A DNA stretch of 9,434 nt from CAVPGH01 sp046726955 (GTDB lineage: Bacteria > Acidobacteriota > Vicinamibacteria > Fen-336), in NCBI GenBank assembly GCA_046726955.1, contig JBKPBQ010000592.1:1-9434 (forward strand). Reading direction: 5' to 3'. Positions 6,219 to 9,434 of the stretch are shown here, piece by piece (positions within the stretch are counted from its first letter, which is position 1; each line of letters begins with the position of its first letter). A model generated the notes under the pieces. It worked only from the letters and a program-made list of their open reading frames with translations. It ran no database searches and was not told where the DNA came from. The position numbers and the translations under genes were made by a program.

Positions 6219-6230
6219 CCAATCGATTGG
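6219..6230. repeat. Perfect 12-bp palindrome between the regulator and ADOP genes
   Basis: CCAATCGATTGG lies two bases after the regulator's stop codon. It is AT-richer than its surroundings and could be a protein-binding site upstream of the permease at 6301. It shares no clear half-site with the operator at 2338-2362. Perfect 12-bp palindromes are expected about twice by chance in a sequence this long, so its meaning is uncertain. Confidence 0.4.
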
Positions 6231-6260
6231 CGGCCCGCCGGGGGCCCGCATCCGATCTCG

Positions 6261-6268
6261 GCTATCCT
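6261..6268 (+). promoter_or_regulatory. Possible -10 element upstream of the ADOP permease gene
   Basis: GCTATCCT contains a plausible -10 hexamer, TATCCT (6263-6268), 32 bases before the ATG. No -35 element is recognisable at 16-18 bases upstream; that region is a G run. It resembles GCTACCCT at 1508-1515 before the methyltransferase. The 84-base gap and hydrophobic-permease start argue for a separate promoter here, but this match is weak. Confidence 0.3.
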
Positions 6269-6300
6269 GTCCGGCGGGGGACGGAGAAACGACCGCAGGC

Positions 6301-8730
6301 ATGGACAGCTTCGCCCAGGATCTTCGTTACGGCTGGCGCGCGCTCCGCGCGCGGCCCGGGTTCACGGCCGTGGCCGTGGTGACCCTCGCGCTCGGCATCG
6401 CCGTCAACACGACCATGTTCAGCGTCGTGAGCGGCGTGCTGCTCGCCGACCTGCCCTACCGGGATCCGGAGCGGCTCGCCCTCATCCGTGTCATGAGCGA
6501 CGGCCAGACGTCGCTGCCCTCGCTCTCCCCGCCGGAGGTCGAGGACCTGCGCGAGCGGGCGGGGGTCTTCGAGGACGTCGCATCCATACGCGACAACGCG
6601 GGGACGCTCACCGGCGCGGGCGAGCCCGTCCAGCTCCAGATCGGCGGCATCCGGTGGAACTTCCTGCGCCTGCTCGGCGTCGAGCCGGTGATCGGACGCG
6701 CCTTCGCCGCCGAGGACGGCCTCCCGAACGCCGCCCCCGTCATCCTGCTCAGCCACGCGCTCTGGCAGGACCGGTTCGGGGGAGATCCCGGGATCATCGG
6801 CCGCTCGATCGCGCTCGACGGCCAGTCGACACAGGTGGTAGGCGTGCTGCCGCCGAACCTCGAGCTGCTCCTGCCTCGGGAAGCGGGGCTCCCCAAGCGG
6901 CTCGATGCCTGGCGGCCGTTCACGTTCGACTTCCACACCCTGCCCCGCTTCCGCTGGCAGCGCGCCCTGGTGCGCCTCGCTCCCGGCGTCACGATGGACC
7001 AGGCGCAGCAGGCCACCGACCGGCTCGTGCAGCAGCTCATCTCCGAGTACCCCGCCTACAAGCTGCAGCCCTTCCGCCTGCTCGTGCGGCCGCTGCACGC
7101 CGACCTCGTGAGCCCGGTGCGCCGCACCGTGCTCGTGCTCTTCGGGGCGGTGGGCTTCGTGCTGCTCATTGCCTGCGGCAACGTGGCCAACCTGCTCCTC
7201 GCCCGGGCCGCGGAGCGTGAGCACGAGCTCGCGGCGCGGGCCGCCCTCGGGGCGAGCCGCGGCCGTCTCGTACGCCAGCTCCTCACCGAAGGACTGCTCC
7301 TCGCCGCGACGGGCGCCGCGCTCGGCATCGTCCTCGCGCAAGGGCTCATCGCGCTCCTCGTGCGCCTGGCGCCCGCCGATCTGCCGCGCTTCGAAGCCGT
7401 GGACCTCGACGGCCGGGTGCTGCTCTTCACGCTCGGGGCCTCCCTGCTCACCGTCGTCGTGTTCGCGCTCGTGCCCGCACTGCACTCCTCGCGCGTCGAC
7501 CTCCACGAGACGCTCAAGAGCGGGACCCGCCTCGCCGGCGGGGAGCGACGGGCCCGGACGCGCCGGCTCCTCGTGGCCCTCGAGATCGCGCTGTCGCTCG
7601 TCCTGCTCGTGGGGGCGGGGCTCATGATCCGCAGCTTCGCCGCGCTGCAGGCGGCGCGGCCGGGCTTCGAGGCCGACCAGCTCGTCACCTTCCAGCTCGC
7701 GCTGCCCGGCGTCCGGTACCCCAACCCGCCCGACCAGGCCCGCTTCTTCGAGGAGCTGAGCGCGCGCATGCAGGCCCAGCCGGGAATCCTCGGCTTCAGC
7801 GCGAGCTTCCCCCTGCCCATGAGCGGTCGCTTCTGGACGAACGAGTACGCCTTCGATGCGCGGACCGAGGAGAGCTGGGGGACCGTCGAGTCCGACAACC
7901 ACGTGGTGCTCCCCGGCTACTTCCACGCCCTCGGGGCGCGGCTCCTCCAGGGACGCGAGCCGACGTGGGCGGACGTGAAGGAGGGGCGGAGAGTCGTGGT
8001 GGTCGACGACCTGCTGGCCGCGAAGGCCTTTCCGGGCCAGGACCCCGTCGGGCGAAGCCTCAAGGTGCGCGTCGCGGCCAAGGAGCGGGACGACGTCGAG
8101 ATCGTGGGCGTCGTCGAGCACGTCCGCCAGGACCACCCGGGGCGCAACGGCCGCGAGCAGACGTACACGACGCTCGCCCTCTGGCCGTTCAACGGCCTCT
8201 ACTTCGTCGTGCGCTCTCCGCTGCCGGCGGCGCGCGTAGCCGAGATCGCGCGCGAGGAGGTCCGCAAGATCGATCCCCAGCTCGCGCTCTACGACGTCCG
8301 CACCCTGCGCGGCTACATCGCGCAGGTGACGGCGGGCCAGCGCTTCGCCATGCAGCTCCTGGGCGTCTTCGCCGCCCTCGCCGCGGCGCTGGCCGCGATC
8401 GGGCTCTACGGGACGATCGCCTACACGGTCAGCCAGCGCCACCGCGAGTTCGGCATCCGCATGGCCCTCGGCGCGGGGCCGCGCGAGCTGCTCGGGCTCG
8501 TCGTCCGCCAGGGTCTCCGCCTCGCCGCGCTCGGCATCGCCATCGGCATCGCCGCCGCGCTCGCGCTGAGCCGCGTCCTGTCCTACCTGCTCTACGGCGT
8601 GAGCCCCGGCGATCCCGCGACCTATGCCGCGATCGTCCTCGGCGTGGGTGGCCTCGCGTTCCTGGCCAGCTACGTCCCGGCGCTGCGCGCCGCGCGCGTG
8701 CAGCCGGCGAACGTGCTCCGCTCGGAGTGA
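6301..8730 (+). CDS. ADOP-family FtsX/MacB-like permease (duplicated orphan permease)
   Basis: This 809-residue inner-membrane protein has the double-unit build of the ADOP family. Each half has a membrane helix, a MacB-type periplasmic domain and an FtsX domain. It opens with DLRYGWRALRARPGFTAVAVV and TLALGI, the family's typical start. The first half has helix 22-44, a periplasmic domain at about 45-270 and FtsX helices at about 277-300, 325-350 and 375-400. The second has helix 425-445, a periplasmic domain to about 680, and FtsX helices near 685-710, 740-760 and 775-800. AALGASRGRLVRQLL in the first half and MALGAGPRELLGLVV in the second are the repeated FtsX segments. The ending PALRAARVQPANVLRSE is also characteristic. 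Family members usually have no adjacent ATPase, as here. By analogy with MacB the role may be mechanotransmission or export across the envelope, but the substrate is unknown. The start has only a poor ribosome-binding site. Confidence 0.92.
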   Translation: MDSFAQDLRYGWRALRARPGFTAVAVVTLALGIAVNTTMFSVVSGVLLADLPYRDPERLALIRVMSDGQTSLPSLSPPEVEDLRERAGVFEDVASIRDNAGTLTGAGEPVQLQIGGIRWNFLRLLGVEPVIGRAFAAEDGLPNAAPVILLSHALWQDRFGGDPGIIGRSIALDGQSTQVVGVLPPNLELLLPREAGLPKRLDAWRPFTFDFHTLPRFRWQRALVRLAPGVTMDQAQQATDRLVQQLISEYPAYKLQPFRLLVRPLHADLVSPVRRTVLVLFGAVGFVLLIACGNVANLLLARAAEREHELAARAALGASRGRLVRQLLTEGLLLAATGAALGIVLAQGLIALLVRLAPADLPRFEAVDLDGRVLLFTLGASLLTVVVFALVPALHSSRVDLHETLKSGTRLAGGERRARTRRLLVALEIALSLVLLVGAGLMIRSFAALQAARPGFEADQLVTFQLALPGVRYPNPPDQARFFEELSARMQAQPGILGFSASFPLPMSGRFWTNEYAFDARTEESWGTVESDNHVVLPGYFHALGARLLQGREPTWADVKEGRRVVVVDDLLAAKAFPGQDPVGRSLKVRVAAKERDDVEIVGVVEHVRQDHPGRNGREQTYTTLALWPFNGLYFVVRSPLPAARVAEIAREEVRKIDPQLALYDVRTLRGYIAQVTAGQRFAMQLLGVFAALAAALAAIGLYGTIAYTVSQRHREFGIRMALGAGPRELLGLVVRQGLRLAALGIAIGIAAALALSRVLSYLLYGVSPGDPATYAAIVLGVGGLAFLASYVPALRAARVQPANVLRSE

Positions 8731-8746
8731 CGGCGGCGCAGGCAAC

Positions 8747-9220
8747 ATGACCGCGCGTCGGCTCGACTGGGACCGCCTGCCCGAGCTCGTGGGCAGCGAG
8801 CTCGGCGTCACCGACTGGATCGTCGTGGACCAGCGCCGCGTTGACGGCTTCGCCGAGGTCACCGAGGATCGGCAGTGGATCCACGTGGACCAGGAGAGAG
8901 CGCGGCGGGAGAGCCCCCTCGGGACGACGATCGCCCACGGCTTCCTCACGCTCTCGCTCCTCGCGCGCTTCGGGTACGAGCTCGGGCTCGTGCCCCCGCG
9001 AGGAACGCAGCTCCTCAACTACGGGCTGGGCCGCGTGCGCTTCCTCGCGCCGGTGAAGACGGGAGCCCGGATACGCGACCGCGTGGCCCTGCTTCGGGTC
9101 GAGGACAAGCGGCCCGGCCAGAGGCTCGTGGCCACGCGTCACACCGTCGAGATCGAGGGCGAGAGCAAGCCGGCGCTGGTGGCGGAGAGCCTCGTCCTGC
9201 TGGTGTGGAAGGACGCCTGA
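8747..9220 (+). CDS. MaoC-like (R)-specific enoyl-CoA hydratase
   Basis: This 157-residue protein is a single hot-dog fold domain that probably adds water across trans-2-enoyl-CoA to give (R)-3-hydroxyacyl-CoA, in the cytoplasm. The hydratase-2 motif is clear: TEDRQWIHVD (39-48) supplies the catalytic D41 and H46, followed by GTTIAHGFLTLSL (59-71). NYGLGRVRFLAPVKTG (91-106) completes the signature. The whole resembles the M. tuberculosis Rv0130 type rather than the longer two-domain MaoC proteins, and the length is normal. It starts 16 bases after the ADOP permease stop with a weak AGG four bases from the ATG, so it may be co-transcribed with that gene, although no functional link is evident. 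Fatty-acid breakdown, short-chain acyl-CoA metabolism or polyhydroxyalkanoate precursor supply are all possible uses. Confidence 0.92.
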   Translation: MTARRLDWDRLPELVGSELGVTDWIVVDQRRVDGFAEVTEDRQWIHVDQERARRESPLGTTIAHGFLTLSLLARFGYELGLVPPRGTQLLNYGLGRVRFLAPVKTGARIRDRVALLRVEDKRPGQRLVATRHTVEIEGESKPALVAESLVLLVWKDA

Positions 9221-9235
9221 GCCCGCCGGGCCTCA
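9218..9235. terminator. Hairpin spanning two convergent stop codons
   Basis: The plus-strand TGA (9218-9220) and the minus-strand stop (9235-9233) flank GCCCG-C-CGGGC (9221-9231). The pairing continues outward through both stop codons with a single unpaired C at 9232, giving an eight-pair stem with a very tight loop. Its place between convergent genes fits a bidirectional terminator, but neither side has a T-run, so the stem would have to act without one or with Rho. Confidence 0.4.
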
Positions 9236-9434
9236 GTGCCCGCCTGGGCGCGGGGGCTTGAGGCCGAGGTACGAATACGCCGCGGCGATGGCCAGCCCCA
9301 GCCAGGACTTGGCGGCCGCGCTCAGGACCGGCGTCGCGTCGGGCACCTGCATCCATCGCACGAGCAGCGCCACGCCGCAGCCCAGCCAGACCAGCAGGTA
9401 GCCGCCGACGACGACGCTCGCGGCCCTCTCGAGC
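9233..9434 (-). CDS. C-terminal part of a small membrane protein (partial)
   Basis: The minus-strand frame ending at the TGA at 9235-9233 is open to the window edge and gives 66 residues. Two hydrophobic segments are evident: about residues 5-26 of the fragment (AASVVVGGYLLVWLGCGVAL) and about 37-56 (LSAAAKSWLGLAIAAAYSYL). A short Pro/Gly-rich tail, LKPPRPGGH, ends the protein. The polar connection RWMQVPDATP separates the two helices. The regular helix-loop-helix pattern and sensible C-terminal tail make this more gene-like than the competing frames. The N-terminus lies right of the window. I do not recognise a family, and the function is unknown. Confidence 0.6.
   Translation of the reverse strand, partial: LERAASVVVGGYLLVWLGCGVALLVRWMQVPDATPVLSAAAKSWLGLAIAAAYSYLGLKPPRPGGH

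Noticed and set aside
6232..6246. GGCCC-GCCGG-GGGCC stem after the regulator gene as a terminator
   Set aside because: The stem is only five pairs and no T-run follows. Chance pairing is common in DNA this GC-rich.
6262..9018. 918-residue open frame on the minus strand opposite the ADOP permease and hydratase genes
   Set aside because: It spans two real genes and an intergenic gap, is rich in Arg/Glu/Gly/His, and has no recognisable domain. The opposite strand carries clear family signatures throughout.
1..9434. CRISPR array, tRNA/rRNA genes, insertion sequence or defence island
   Set aside because: I saw no spaced direct repeats, no tRNA-like cloverleaf, no transposase-like protein or flanking inverted repeats, and no nuclease, toxin or restriction domain among the supported genes.

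Overview
The window is very GC-rich, with codon third positions strongly G/C. It reads as bacterial chromosome from a Gram-negative-type organism, since it has an exported phosphatase and a periplasmic adaptor. The best lineage clue is the 809-residue FtsX/MacB-type permease at 6301-8730. Its opening and closing residues and its internal duplication match the ADOP (acidobacterial duplicated orphan permease) family, which is abundant in Acidobacteriota and also occurs in other GC-rich soil and sediment phyla. I would place the window in or near Acidobacteriota or a similar lineage (Gemmatimonadota, Myxococcota, Eisenbacteria-like), but one window cannot settle this.

Layout. 1-221 is an edge region with at most the tail of a possible lipoprotein reading frame. 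222-1364 (minus) encodes an exported calcineurin-like metallophosphoesterase. It is divergent, across a 157-base intergenic region, from a class I SAM methyltransferase with an N-terminal four-cysteine knuckle (1522-2280, plus). A GC hairpin follows the methyltransferase. Next comes the only strongly AT-rich patch in the window, which holds a good sigma-70-type promoter overlapped by a 25-bp imperfect palindrome (2327-2362). This drives a tight four-gene operon: HlyD/YbhG-type membrane-fusion adaptor (2374-3417), ABC-2 ATPase (3424-4413), ABC-2 permease (4415-5530) and a TetR-family, CecR-like regulator (5527-6216). Junctions are +6, +1 and -4 nt.

After an 84-base gap come the ADOP permease and, 16 bases behind it, a MaoC-like (R)-specific enoyl-CoA hydratase (8747-9220). 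The right edge carries the minus-strand C-terminus of a small membrane protein (9233-9434). It converges on the hydratase, with a small hairpin spanning both stop codons.

How the genes work together. The clearest unit is the self-regulated exporter. The adaptor, ATPase and permease would form an inner-membrane export machine for a hydrophobic or toxic compound, and the TetR protein encoded last probably binds the palindrome over the -10 element and represses the whole operon, including itself. The outer-membrane channel must be encoded elsewhere. The layout recalls the E. coli cecR-ybhGFSR locus, with one ATPase and one permease gene and the regulator at the opposite end. The phosphatase, methyltransferase, ADOP permease and hydratase show no obvious shared pathway.

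I found no CRISPR array, tRNA, rRNA, insertion sequence or recognisable defence system. I see no clear candidate for a wholly new system; the most rewarding points are the promoter/operator, the orphan permease, the zinc-knuckle methyltransferase and the exported phosphatase.
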